The position numbers and the translations under genes are program-made. A stretch of 64,000 nucleotides of DNA, taken from contig CAWIXN010000005.1 of assembly GCA_963840095.1 (NCBI GenBank), positions 682,001-746,000 on the forward strand, given 5' to 3'. The stretch is from DATBGO01 sp963840095 (GTDB lineage Bacteria > Actinomycetota > Actinomycetes > Streptosporangiales > Streptosporangiaceae). Under the pieces are notes generated by a model that did not search any database, was not told where the DNA came from, and was given only the letters and a program-made list of their open reading frames with translations. Positions 7,310-14,232 of the stretch are shown here, in pieces (the stretch's first letter is position 1; each line of letters starts with the position of its first letter).

Positions 7310-8483
7310 TAGATGCCACCGGGCGTGCCACCCGACCGCAGCGGGTAACCGGACCGCGGCCAGCCACCGCACCGTGGCCGGTAGCCAGCCCGTGACCGGT
7401 GACCGCACCATGGCCAGCAGAGGTGCGGTGCCGCTGGGCGCAGTCGGCCGGAACGGTCAGGTAAGTACCGGGGGCGTCCTCTCGCCGCGCGGGTGACAGG
7501 CCGGCGTGCTTGGCAGGAATGGCGGTCAGGCAGGCACGCGGGGCGTCCTCGCGCCGCGCGGGTGACAGGCCGGCGTGCTCGGCGGGAATGGCGCTCATGG
7601 CCGGCCCGACGGCGGTGTGGCGCCGACCGGCGGCCAGGAGCGGAAGGCTGCCCAGCGCGATGCCGGCCAGGATGGCCGCGCCGCCGAGCACCTGATGCAG
7701 GCCCGCTGGGTCGCCGAACAGGACGATCCCCGCTACCGCGCCCACGAGCGGCTCAAGGTTGAGGAACGCCCCGGCCACCTCAGCGGACACCCGGCCTTGC
7801 CCATAGGCGAAGAGCGTGAAAGGCGCCAGGGTGCCGCCGAGCGCCAGCCCGGCGCAGGCCAGGAGCGTTCCTGAGCCGCTTGGCGCGGCCGGCACGTGCT
7901 CGGTGAGCACAGCGACAGGCAGCGCGGCCAGAGCGGCCCCCAGGAACTGTATGGCCGTCACCGCGACCGGGTCGCGACCGCGCAGCAGGCCGGTCTGCGC
8001 GACGGTGAACGTGGCCGATATCAGCAGGGCCACCAGCACCAGGGCGTCGCCGCTGGTGGTCGCGCCGCCGCCCGTACCGCCCGCGACCAGGCCAACGCCC
8101 GCAAGCGAGACCGCAAAGCCCGCCCAGGCCACCGGACGCGCTACGTTCCCGCGCCACAGCGCCGCCACCACCGCGACCAGGACGGGTGTTGCGCCAATCA
8201 GCAGGGCCGCGTGGCTGACACTGGTCCGCGTGATGCCGGCGTTCTGCACGAGGACGGAGCCGCCATACCCAACCGCGCCCCAGGCCAGTACGGCAGGCGA
8301 CCATGCGGCGCGGAGCCGGGAACGCACCGCCACCAGCAGGATGGCGGCCGCCACGGCGAAGCGCACGAACGTCAGCCAGCCTGGCGGAAGCCACTCCAGG
8401 GCCACCTTGGACAGTGGCACGGTCGTGCCCCAGAGCAGCCCGGCGGCGGTGAGAGCGCCAACACGGCGGAGGTCGGAGTTCAT
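7113..8483 (-). CDS. EamA/DMT-family exporter with abnormal C-terminal tail
   Basis: From ATG 8483 (MNSDLRRVGALTAAGLLWG) residues 1 to about 285 form a standard ten-helix DMT permease with two EamA halves, expected to export an amino acid or similar metabolite at the cytoplasmic membrane. The usual protein would end near LLAAGRRHTAVG, but the frame runs on for about 170 residues of Arg/Pro/Gly-rich sequence. That tail includes two copies of a 23-residue repeat (HAGLSPARRED) and overlaps the SnoaL pseudogene on the other strand. The tail looks like translated non-coding DNA after loss of the normal stop. The divergent Lrp/AsnC gene at 8555 is the likely regulator, with a perfect palindrome between them. 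Confidence 0.85.
   Translation of the reverse strand: MNSDLRRVGALTAAGLLWGTTVPLSKVALEWLPPGWLTFVRFAVAAAILLVAVRSRLRAAWSPAVLAWGAVGYGGSVLVQNAGITRTSVSHAALLIGATPVLVAVVAALWRGNVARPVAWAGFAVSLAGVGLVAGGTGGGATTSGDALVLVALLISATFTVAQTGLLRGRDPVAVTAIQFLGAALAALPVAVLTEHVPAAPSGSGTLLACAGLALGGTLAPFTLFAYGQGRVSAEVAGAFLNLEPLVGAVAGIVLFGDPAGLHQVLGGAAILAGIALGSLPLLAAGRRHTAVGPAMSAIPAEHAGLSPARREDAPRACLTAIPAKHAGLSPARREDAPGTYLTVPADCAQRHRTSAGHGAVTGHGLATGHGAVAGRGPVTRCGRVARPVASITAEPSSWPRSDHRACLPSALSRGDRHSHGRKRSLRPGRGARRRPAARRPRRWPERFPGARTRPR
7460..7597. repeat. 69-bp tandem duplication in exporter tail
   Basis: Two adjacent 69-bp copies (about 90% identical) share the core GGGCGTCCTCNCGCCGCGCG. The first core begins near 7472 and the second near 7541. 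In the exporter frame they encode two 23-residue units (AIPAEHAGLSPARRED... and AIPAKHAGLSPARRED...). Confidence 0.85.
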
Positions 8484-8535
8484 ACCTTCATGGTTACCGT
8501 CAGCACGCCTAGAATTTGCTGGCTGACCCCTTTGG

Positions 8536-8552
8536 CGCAATAATGTATTGCG
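8536..8552. promoter_or_regulatory. Palindromic operator between exporter and Lrp gene
   Basis: CGCAATAATGTATTGCG is a perfect 7-3-7 palindrome in an otherwise short intergenic space between the divergent exporter (start 8483) and Lrp/AsnC gene (start 8555). Lrp-family proteins commonly bind 15-17 bp dyads at their own divergent promoters and control a neighbouring amino-acid exporter, so this is a strong operator candidate. An ATG at its centre (8543) is an in-frame alternative start of the regulator. Confidence 0.6.
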
Positions 8553-8554
8553 AT

Positions 8555-9118
8555 ATGCCTGTTGACCTTGATGAAGTTGACGTGGAACTGCTCACCGTGC
8601 TGCAGGCCGACGCAGACCGGACAAACGTCGAGCTGGCCCGGCTGGTCGGGCTGTCTCCAGCAGCGACGCTGCACCGGGTGCGGCGGCTGAAGGAGTCGGG
8701 GGTCATCCGTATCATCAGCGCCCGGCTTGACGCGGCCGCCGTCGGCTTTCCCCTGCAGATGTACGTCACGGCCACCCTCGGACGTCATGACCCGCGCTCC
8801 ACCCGGGTGTTCGAGGAGCAGGTCAGGGCGCTGCCGCAGATCATCGCGGCCGACAACGTCGCGGGCGAGATGGACTACATGCTCACCGTCGTCGCCAGGG
8901 ATGTCAGCGAACTGCAGCAGGTACTGGCCGCACTGGCCAGCAGGGGCGGTCAGCGGCTGGTGACTTACCTGCGCCTGGAGGAGATCAAGCCTCCGTCCAG
9001 GCTTCCGCTGGTGCCGACCACCCCGGCCTCCGGCCGCCAGCTCCGCCGGGCGGCGGGCCAGGGACCTGCTGCGGAGGCGAGGGACCGGCCGCGAGAAACT
9101 GGTCCGCCGCATCCTTGA
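8555..9118 (+). CDS. Lrp/AsnC-family transcriptional regulator
   Basis: The 187-aa protein has an N-terminal winged helix-turn-helix (DEVDVELLTVLQADADR, then VGLSPAATLHRVRRLKESG) followed by a RAM/AsnC ligand domain (VGFPLQMYVTATLG, then AGEMDYMLTVVARDV), ending at about residue 148. The last 40 residues are Pro/Arg-rich and atypical. ATG 8555 was chosen because MPVDLDEVD begins right before the HTH; ATG 8543 would place the start inside the palindrome. It is divergent from the DMT exporter, a classic pairing in which the regulator senses an amino acid and controls its export. Confidence 0.9.
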   Translation: MPVDLDEVDVELLTVLQADADRTNVELARLVGLSPAATLHRVRRLKESGVIRIISARLDAAAVGFPLQMYVTATLGRHDPRSTRVFEEQVRALPQIIAADNVAGEMDYMLTVVARDVSELQQVLAALASRGGQRLVTYLRLEEIKPPSRLPLVPTTPASGRQLRRAAGQGPAAEARDRPRETGPPHP

Positions 9119-9169
9119 GTCATCAGGCCGCCACCGCGAAAGCCGTCGGGCAGCCGCGGCAAATAGCCG

Positions 9170-9730
9170 TCAGGCAGTCGCGGCGAAGCGCAGGCGGTCG
9201 CCCAAGACCTCGACATGGGGACTGCTGAAGCCGGCCGCGCGCAGCCGGTCCGCTAGGGAGCCTGGCTCCACGGGCACAAAGATGTCGTCCTCGTGCAGAC
9301 GGCGTCGCTCCGGTGTGTCCAGGCCGTCCGAGCCGAGTAGCACGCTGCCGGATCGCAGCACCCGGCTCAGTTCAGCCAGGGCGGCATCCTGCTGAGCCGC
9401 GGACGGGATGTGGTGCAGCATCGTCAGGCAGGCCGCAGCGGAGAAGCTCTCGGCCGGAAACGGCAGGCGTGTCGCATCTGCGGTGACCACCTCGACATTT
9501 GTCCCGTCCAGCCGTGCTGCGAGCTGGGCCGCGAGCACGCCGTCGAGCTCAACCGCGGTGACGCGGGCTGCGTGCCGTCGCAATACGTCAGTCGTCAGCC
9601 CGGGTCCCGCGCCCACCTCAAGCAAGTCGTCGCCCAGGTCATATCCGTCGAGGACCCAAGGAAGCAGTTCCTCTTCCACTAGCCGCGCCCACTCGGGGCT
9701 GGAGCAGATGGCCAGGTGTGCCTCGTTCAT
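9170..9730 (-). CDS. Class I SAM-dependent methyltransferase
   Basis: The 186-aa protein has the Rossmann methyltransferase signature: motif I LLEVGAGPGLTTDVL, acidic motif II (VTAVELD), ADATRLPFPAESF, and the motif near AACLTMLHHIPSA typical of the Methyltransf_11 family. Length is slightly short for the family. The target is not predictable. It is a single gene downstream of, and converging with, the Lrp gene; the next gene upstream is a VOC pseudogene. Confidence 0.85.
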   Translation of the reverse strand: MNEAHLAICSSPEWARLVEEELLPWVLDGYDLGDDLLEVGAGPGLTTDVLRRHAARVTAVELDGVLAAQLAARLDGTNVEVVTADATRLPFPAESFSAAACLTMLHHIPSAAQQDAALAELSRVLRSGSVLLGSDGLDTPERRRLHEDDIFVPVEPGSLADRLRAAGFSSPHVEVLGDRLRFAATA

Positions 9731-9830
9731 CTCCGCATCCTACGGCCGGGACGGCGGAGGCTCCGGTCGCCGGTCAGCCGCGAAGGCTCCGGCCGCCGGT
9801 CCGGTCAGCCGCGAAGGCTCCGGTCGACCG

Positions 9831-10021
9831 TCAGCCGTTGAGGCTGACCGTGCCATCGGGATGGAGAGTCCATCCCGGGTTATGCGCCACTTCCCAAGGA
9901 TGACCGTCAGGATCGATGAAGACGCCCGACCGCCCGGCTGCCAGCCCATCGCCCGGTAGAAATCCCTGGCCCGGCCCAGGTCGGCCACGCCAAGGGTGAT
10001 GAGACTGACGCGCTGGTCCAT
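9831..10021 (-). pseudogene. VOC/glyoxalase-family protein with internal deletion
   Basis: The start at 10021 reads MDQRVSLITLGVADLGRA and DFYRAMGWQPGGR, the first strand-helix of a VOC protein. The final VOC motif appears in another frame right after it: FIDPDGHPWEVAHNPGW, ending at 9831. The middle of the protein, about 70-80 residues in relatives, is missing and the joint near 9935 shifts frame. This is an internal deletion that keeps both gene ends, not a simple base error. Confidence 0.8.
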
Positions 10022-10096
10022 CGGCACCCCCACTTGGCCGCTGCTTAAAGGCGGCGGTCAATAACCGTAACCGCGATTCACTGGCCGCCGCCACCA

Positions 10097-10168
10097 AAGC
10101 TATCCAGCTATCCAGCTATGCAGCTATCCAGCTATCCAGCTATCCAGCTATCGAACTGTCCAGCTATC
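10097..10168. repeat. 8-bp tandem repeat, nine units
   Basis: Nine head-to-tail 8-bp units of consensus CAGCTATC run from 10097 to 10168; six are exact and three have one to three changes (AAGCTATC, CAGCTATG, GAACTGTC). It lies in the non-coding gap between two VOC genes. Octamer microsatellites of this kind change copy number by slippage. Confidence 0.95.
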
Positions 10169-10240
10169 CCGCCGCCCGCACTGAGCCTCCGCCCGTGCAT
10201 CGAACGTCCGGGCGCGGCTCAGCCATTGCGGATTGCGTGA

Positions 10241-10630
10241 TTAGCCGCCCGGCACCCCGCGCTCAAGGCAGAACTCGTTGCCTTCGGGGTCGGCCAGCAC
10301 CACCCACCCGGTCCCGTCGGGCCTGCGGTGGTCTTCGGCCAGCGTCGCGCCGAGGGCCAGGATTCTCTGCATTTCTCGCTCCCTGGACACCGGAGCGTGA
10401 TCTGCGGGCGCCAGGTCGAGGTGGACACGGTTCTTGACCCGCTTGGCTTCGGGAACCCGCACGAAAAGCAAGCTCGCGGATCCGTCCGGCGCAAGGAGCA
10501 GGCCCTCAGGGTCGTCGGGATGGTTGGTGTTGCCTGGTTCCTCACGGTACCCGGTGACTTGCGACCAGAATCCCGCCAGCAGGTATGGGTCCGCGCAGTC
10601 AAAGGTGATGGTCCTGATCCGAACGGTCAT
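10241..10630 (-). CDS. VOC-superfamily (glyoxalase-like) protein
   Basis: A complete 129-aa protein: MTVRIRTITFDCADPYLLAG, then FWSQVTGYREEPG, NRVHLDLAP (metal-ligand strand) and VVLADPEGNEFCLE at the end. This is the PF18029-type glyoxalase-like pattern, with two beta-alpha-beta modules of about 60 residues. Members include enzymes and resistance or binding proteins; no substrate can be assigned. The ATG at 10630 follows no strong ribosome site. Confidence 0.85.
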   Translation of the reverse strand: MTVRIRTITFDCADPYLLAGFWSQVTGYREEPGNTNHPDDPEGLLLAPDGSASLLFVRVPEAKRVKNRVHLDLAPADHAPVSREREMQRILALGATLAEDHRRPDGTGWVVLADPEGNEFCLERGVPGG

Positions 10631-10930
10631 CAGATGGCATCCTGTCCCTCAGGCGCCAGCCGCGACCTTCGATCAGCGGGCCGCGGAGGCGCGCAGTCTT
10701 GTGATCATGGCCGGACGCACCTCCTCCCTCTCGTGTCGCTCCGGTGTCTCTACCAGCTGGCAACAGCCTCGCATGCGGGGCTCGGAATGGCGAGCGATTT
10801 GGAATCCCCGCACCGCTCGCGAACAGCACTGGCGGACCGCCTCGCCACGCCCCGCGCCGTCAGTGGCGTGATGTGATATGCGGGCGCTACATGGTCGCGG
10901 CATTTTGGGGTGCACGGTGAACGCGGCTGG
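10631..10930. other. Intergenic stretch without a recognised gene
   Basis: Short frames occur on both strands but none has a recognisable motif. An AGGGAGGAGG-like purine run on the minus strand near 10725 precedes only an 11-codon frame (MITRLRASAAR). I see no repeat or clear promoter here. Confidence 0.5.
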
Positions 10931-11494
10931 TTATCGGCGTCTTCTGCCGCCTGGCCAGCGTCTGGCGCGGTCCTGGATCCCCGGGTGGCACAGGTGGACT
11001 CTGCCGATACTGGTGGTCACGTCGAGCCGGACCAGCGGCAGCCCGGGCACCGGCGGGTCCAGCCGTGAGTCGACTCCGCCTCGGTGGCGGATCAGCTGCA
11101 CGCCCATGCCCGGGGGCACGATGATCGTGATGCTGCGCCACCCGGTATAGATGTGCAGGTCGATGACGTGGTCGTCGAACTCGGCCTCGGTGAGGTCAAG
11201 CCTGATGCTGCCCAGGTCCGCGCTGATATGCGTCTCCCGGGCGACCTGCCACTTGCCCGCCAGCCGCAGCCGCCCCAAGCCGGAGTGGATCTCCAGCGGC
11301 CTGGTCAGCCGCCGCTCCGGGCTGGTCAGCGCCACAGGCGTCGGCAATGACCGGACCACCTCGGCCAGCTCGGCCTCGGACCTGGCCGCCAGCACCCCGG
11401 CGACACCAGTATCCAGCCGGTCCGCGTCGATCTCACCGGCAGCGTAAAGCTCCTTGACGAACTCGGTGGCCCGCTGCCGGGCATCCTCACGCAT
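10931..11494 (-). CDS. DUF1707 / LiaF-like cell-envelope protein
   Basis: The 187-aa protein begins MREDARQRATEFVKELYAAG, a DUF1707 module (short helical domain, residues 1-50, ending LAEVVRSLPTP). It is followed by a LiaF/DUF2154-like beta domain (GKWQVARETHISADLGSIRL, then YTGWRSITIIVPPG). ATG 11494 was taken because DUF1707 starts there; an upstream ATG at 11584 adds unrelated residues. The role in actinobacteria is unknown; related domains sense or respond to envelope stress. It is divergent from the LanC-like gene with a 220-bp gap. Confidence 0.75.
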   Translation of the reverse strand: MREDARQRATEFVKELYAAGEIDADRLDTGVAGVLAARSEAELAEVVRSLPTPVALTSPERRLTRPLEIHSGLGRLRLAGKWQVARETHISADLGSIRLDLTEAEFDDHVIDLHIYTGWRSITIIVPPGMGVQLIRHRGGVDSRLDPPVPGLPLVRLDVTTSIGRVHLCHPGIQDRARRWPGGRRRR

Positions 11495-11714
11495 TAACCT
11501 CGCCCTTCCGATCCGGGTGGGCTGGCCGAGCCCGCTGTTGCCGAACCGGTGCCAGCGTATCGAGCGCGCCGCCCGGGCGGCCACGCCCCGACGGCAGGAA
11601 CGTGACCGTCTGTCCGCGTTCAGATGTGCCGGGCGAATGATGTTCCCGCAGTGCTGCGGCGCTGGTGGACGCTTTCGCCCGGCCCGCGAGTGGCGGGGAT
11701 CGTAACCTGATCTG

Positions 11715-13067
11715 GTGGTGGCGGGTGCGGTCTACCGGGAGCTGGGTGAGGCGGCCTGGGCCTGGGTGATGAGCCAGGTTCAGGACAGCTACGGCCCGTG
11801 GCTGCCTGAGGTGGTTTCCGCTGATGAACGGTCCGCAGGGCCGGGTGCGGGCCGGGACTCGCTGTATGCGGGGATTGGCGGTTTGGCGCCGGTGCTGGCT
11901 GAGATCGGCCAGTACCGGGCGCTGACCGGCGCTGAGGAGGCCCCGTCGGCGGGGATCGTGGCCCGGCTTTCGGCTATGGCGCCGGCCCGGGTTGAACCGT
12001 CGCTGTATGACGGGCTGGGCGGGGACGTCACGGCGCTGAAGCTGCTGGCCCCCGGCAGTGAGCAGGTGGCGCTGGCCCGGCTGGCCGGCTTGATGACCGC
12101 CGCGGGGTGGAACACCACGCTGGAGATTGAGCCGGGGTCGGTGGCACCGGTGACAGACCTGATCCTGGGCAATGCCGGTGTGGTGCTGGCCGCGATCTGG
12201 GCCGGTGGTGAGCACACCGCCGACATCGCCGCGGCCGGCGGCCAAGCGCTGCTCACCGCGGCCGACCAGACCAAGGACGGCCTGGACTGGGGCATGCTGG
12301 CCCGATCGCCGTCCCGGGCGCCGAACTACTCACATGGCACCGCGGGGGTGGCTACCGCGCTGGCCATCGCCGGGCTGGCTCTGGGCGGTGCGGACTTTGT
12401 CGCTGCCGCCCGGTACGGCGCGCAGCACCTGCTCGCGGTGGGCTCGCTGGATGACGACGGGTTTATCATCCCGCACACCCTGCCGTACTCCACCCGGGAT
12501 GTGGAACCGGTGACCTGCAACTGGTGCCGCGGGCCCGCCGGAACCTCCCAGCTGTTCGCCGCGCTGGCTGCCGCCGGTGTGGACCAGGTCGCCGGGTGGC
12601 CGGTGATAGCGCTGCGGCACCGATGCCTGCACTCGGTCCTCGCCTCCGGTGTGCCAGCACGGCTCCGCCCGGGTTTTTGGGACAACGACGGCCGCTGCTG
12701 CGGGACCGCGGGAGTAGGAGACGTATTGCTCGACGCCGCACAAGACAGCCGCGGCCAGGCGCAAGCCGGGGTGTTGCTGGCGGCGGCCCGCACGATGGCG
12801 GACGCCCTGGTGGAGCGCGCGATCCGCGACCGGGCCGGGGCCCGCTGGCGGTTCACCGAACATCGCCAGGATCCGCCGCTGCTACCACCGGGTACCTCAT
12901 GGATGCAAGGCGCCGCAGGGATGGCCGCCTTCTTGTTCCGCATTGCCCGCGTCCTCGACAACGGGCTCAGCGCCCCGGTCGTCGACCGCCCCGACCAGTG
13001 GTGGGCCGTCCCGGCCCAGCTCCGCACCGTGCACACCAGTCCCCAGGCCGCACCAGATCCGGCATAG
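11715..13067 (+). CDS. LanC-like cyclase-fold protein
   Basis: The 450-aa protein shows the alpha/alpha-toroid motifs of the LanC family: ASLYDGLGGDV-type GLGG, NYSHGTAGVATAL, CNWCRGPAGT (Cys271), DGRCCGTAGVGDVLLDA (Cys328-Cys329) and SWMQGAAGMAAFLFR. In LanC enzymes a zinc ion is held by one Cys in the W-C-x-G motif and by Cys-His of CHG; here the second motif is Cys-Cys-Gly, giving a possible three-Cys site. The start is GTG at 11715 or 11718. No LanB, LanM or clear lantibiotic precursor is nearby, so this is a stand-alone LanC-like protein. It may modify thiols or peptides, but that is inference. It is divergent from the DUF1707 gene. Confidence 0.85.
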   Translation: MVAGAVYRELGEAAWAWVMSQVQDSYGPWLPEVVSADERSAGPGAGRDSLYAGIGGLAPVLAEIGQYRALTGAEEAPSAGIVARLSAMAPARVEPSLYDGLGGDVTALKLLAPGSEQVALARLAGLMTAAGWNTTLEIEPGSVAPVTDLILGNAGVVLAAIWAGGEHTADIAAAGGQALLTAADQTKDGLDWGMLARSPSRAPNYSHGTAGVATALAIAGLALGGADFVAAARYGAQHLLAVGSLDDDGFIIPHTLPYSTRDVEPVTCNWCRGPAGTSQLFAALAAAGVDQVAGWPVIALRHRCLHSVLASGVPARLRPGFWDNDGRCCGTAGVGDVLLDAAQDSRGQAQAGVLLAAARTMADALVERAIRDRAGARWRFTEHRQDPPLLPPGTSWMQGAAGMAAFLFRIARVLDNGLSAPVVDRPDQWWAVPAQLRTVHTSPQAAPDPA

Positions 13068-13236
13068 GCCCGCCCACGACGCGGGCCGGTGCGCGTCAGG
13101 CCGGGCAGGATCTAGTCAGCGGCGGTCGGCCTCGCCGCAGTCACGGCCGGCACCGGCTTCCTGCGGCTGGCCGGAGTCCTCTTAGCGACGTCGACGATCG
13201 GCGGCGTTATGGGCCACGTTCGGCTCACTAGCTGCT

Positions 13237-14232
13237 CTAGGCCGGCGGCCTGGGGCTGTGCCGCTCGGTACCTGCGAGCGCGCCGTCGGCGGTGTGCAGG
13301 ACCCAGAATCCGCCCTTGTCGAGCTCCCGGCTATCAGGCGGCGCAGCGCCCAGGTACCTGCAGGTGGCCGCGAGGATAGCGGGGAGATTCTCCCGGTGGC
13401 CGCAGAGCACTGTCGGCTCACGCTCAGAAGCTAGCCGGACGGCCAGGTCGGTGGCCGCAGCCGGGTCGGCGGACGTCCCCGGTATAGTCAGATCAGGCTC
13501 GACCGAGATCTGCGCGCCGATCCGCCGCGCATACGGCCGGACCGTCGCGAGGCAGCGCTCCGCCGCGGAGCTGATTACCCGGCAGGAGCCGTAACAGGAC
13601 AGCAGGCTGGCCAGCCGCTCGGCGTCCGCAGTGCCGTCGGCATCCAGCGGCCTCGCCAGGTCGTCCCCGGCCCAGGAACCCTTGCTTCCGGCGGAGGCAT
13701 GCCGCAGCAGGATGACCGGGACGGTGTCGGCTGGGCCCGCCGCCAGTTCCGCGAGCAGCTCGGCGTCGTGGGCGTAGCTGAGCCGGTGGCCGGCTTCCTG
13801 CAGTGGCAGCCACTCCAGGTCATCCACTTCCGGATTGGGCACAAACGCTGTACTGCCATCGGGCGCGGCCCGGGCCGCCCAGTAGTCCACCCGCTTCGGG
13901 CGCCCGTCCCGGTCGTAGCTGGTCGTGCGGAGCCGCCTGCCGAGAACTACCCGGATCCCGGTTTCCTCGGCGACCTCCCGCACGGCCGCGGCCAGAACGT
14001 GCTCGTCCGGCTCAAGCTTCCCCTTCGGGAAGGTCCAGTCGCCGTACTTGATGCGGTGGATCAGCGCGACCTCATCACCGCCGGCGCCAGGATGGCGGAT
14101 AAGCGCGCCGGCGGCGCGGATCGGCCAGGCGGCTGCGGGCATAGGCATGGCCGCCTGATGAGCCCAGCTGCTGTCCCCCCGACCGATATGGCCTTCACCG
14201 GCCTCCGTCCCGGCCCCAGCGCTGTCACCCAT
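13237..14232 (-). CDS. mutT1: Nudix hydrolase fused to histidine phosphatase (MutT1-like)
   Basis: The 331-aa protein has two domains. The N-terminal Nudix domain (about residues 35-165) has the box GKLEPDEH, then REVAEETGI. The C-terminal histidine phosphatase (SixA type) has the LLRHASAG catalytic motif and ends near residue 325. This is the arrangement of mycobacterial MutT1, which converts 8-oxo-(d)GTP and diadenosine polyphosphates. Its ATG at 14232 overlaps the ppk stop by eight bases, so the two are translationally coupled, an order conserved in actinobacteria and consistent with phosphate/nucleotide metabolism. Confidence 0.93.
   Translation of the reverse strand: MGDSAGAGTEAGEGHIGRGDSSWAHQAAMPMPAAAWPIRAAGALIRHPGAGGDEVALIHRIKYGDWTFPKGKLEPDEHVLAAAVREVAEETGIRVVLGRRLRTTSYDRDGRPKRVDYWAARAAPDGSTAFVPNPEVDDLEWLPLQEAGHRLSYAHDAELLAELAAGPADTVPVILLRHASAGSKGSWAGDDLARPLDADGTADAERLASLLSCYGSCRVISSAAERCLATVRPYARRIGAQISVEPDLTIPGTSADPAAATDLAVRLASEREPTVLCGHRENLPAILAATCRYLGAAPPDSRELDKGGFWVLHTADGALAGTERHSPRPPA

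Noticed and set aside
10097..10168. CRISPR array
   Set aside because: Units are 8 bp with no spacers; no cas gene in the window.
10673..10915. 80-aa minus-strand frame
   Set aside because: No motif, poor start context and no recognisable family.
13068..13236. Hydrophobic frame after the LanC-like gene (AAVGLAAVTAGTGFLRLAG)
   Set aside because: It is preceded by a stop and has no start codon; too short to support as a gene.
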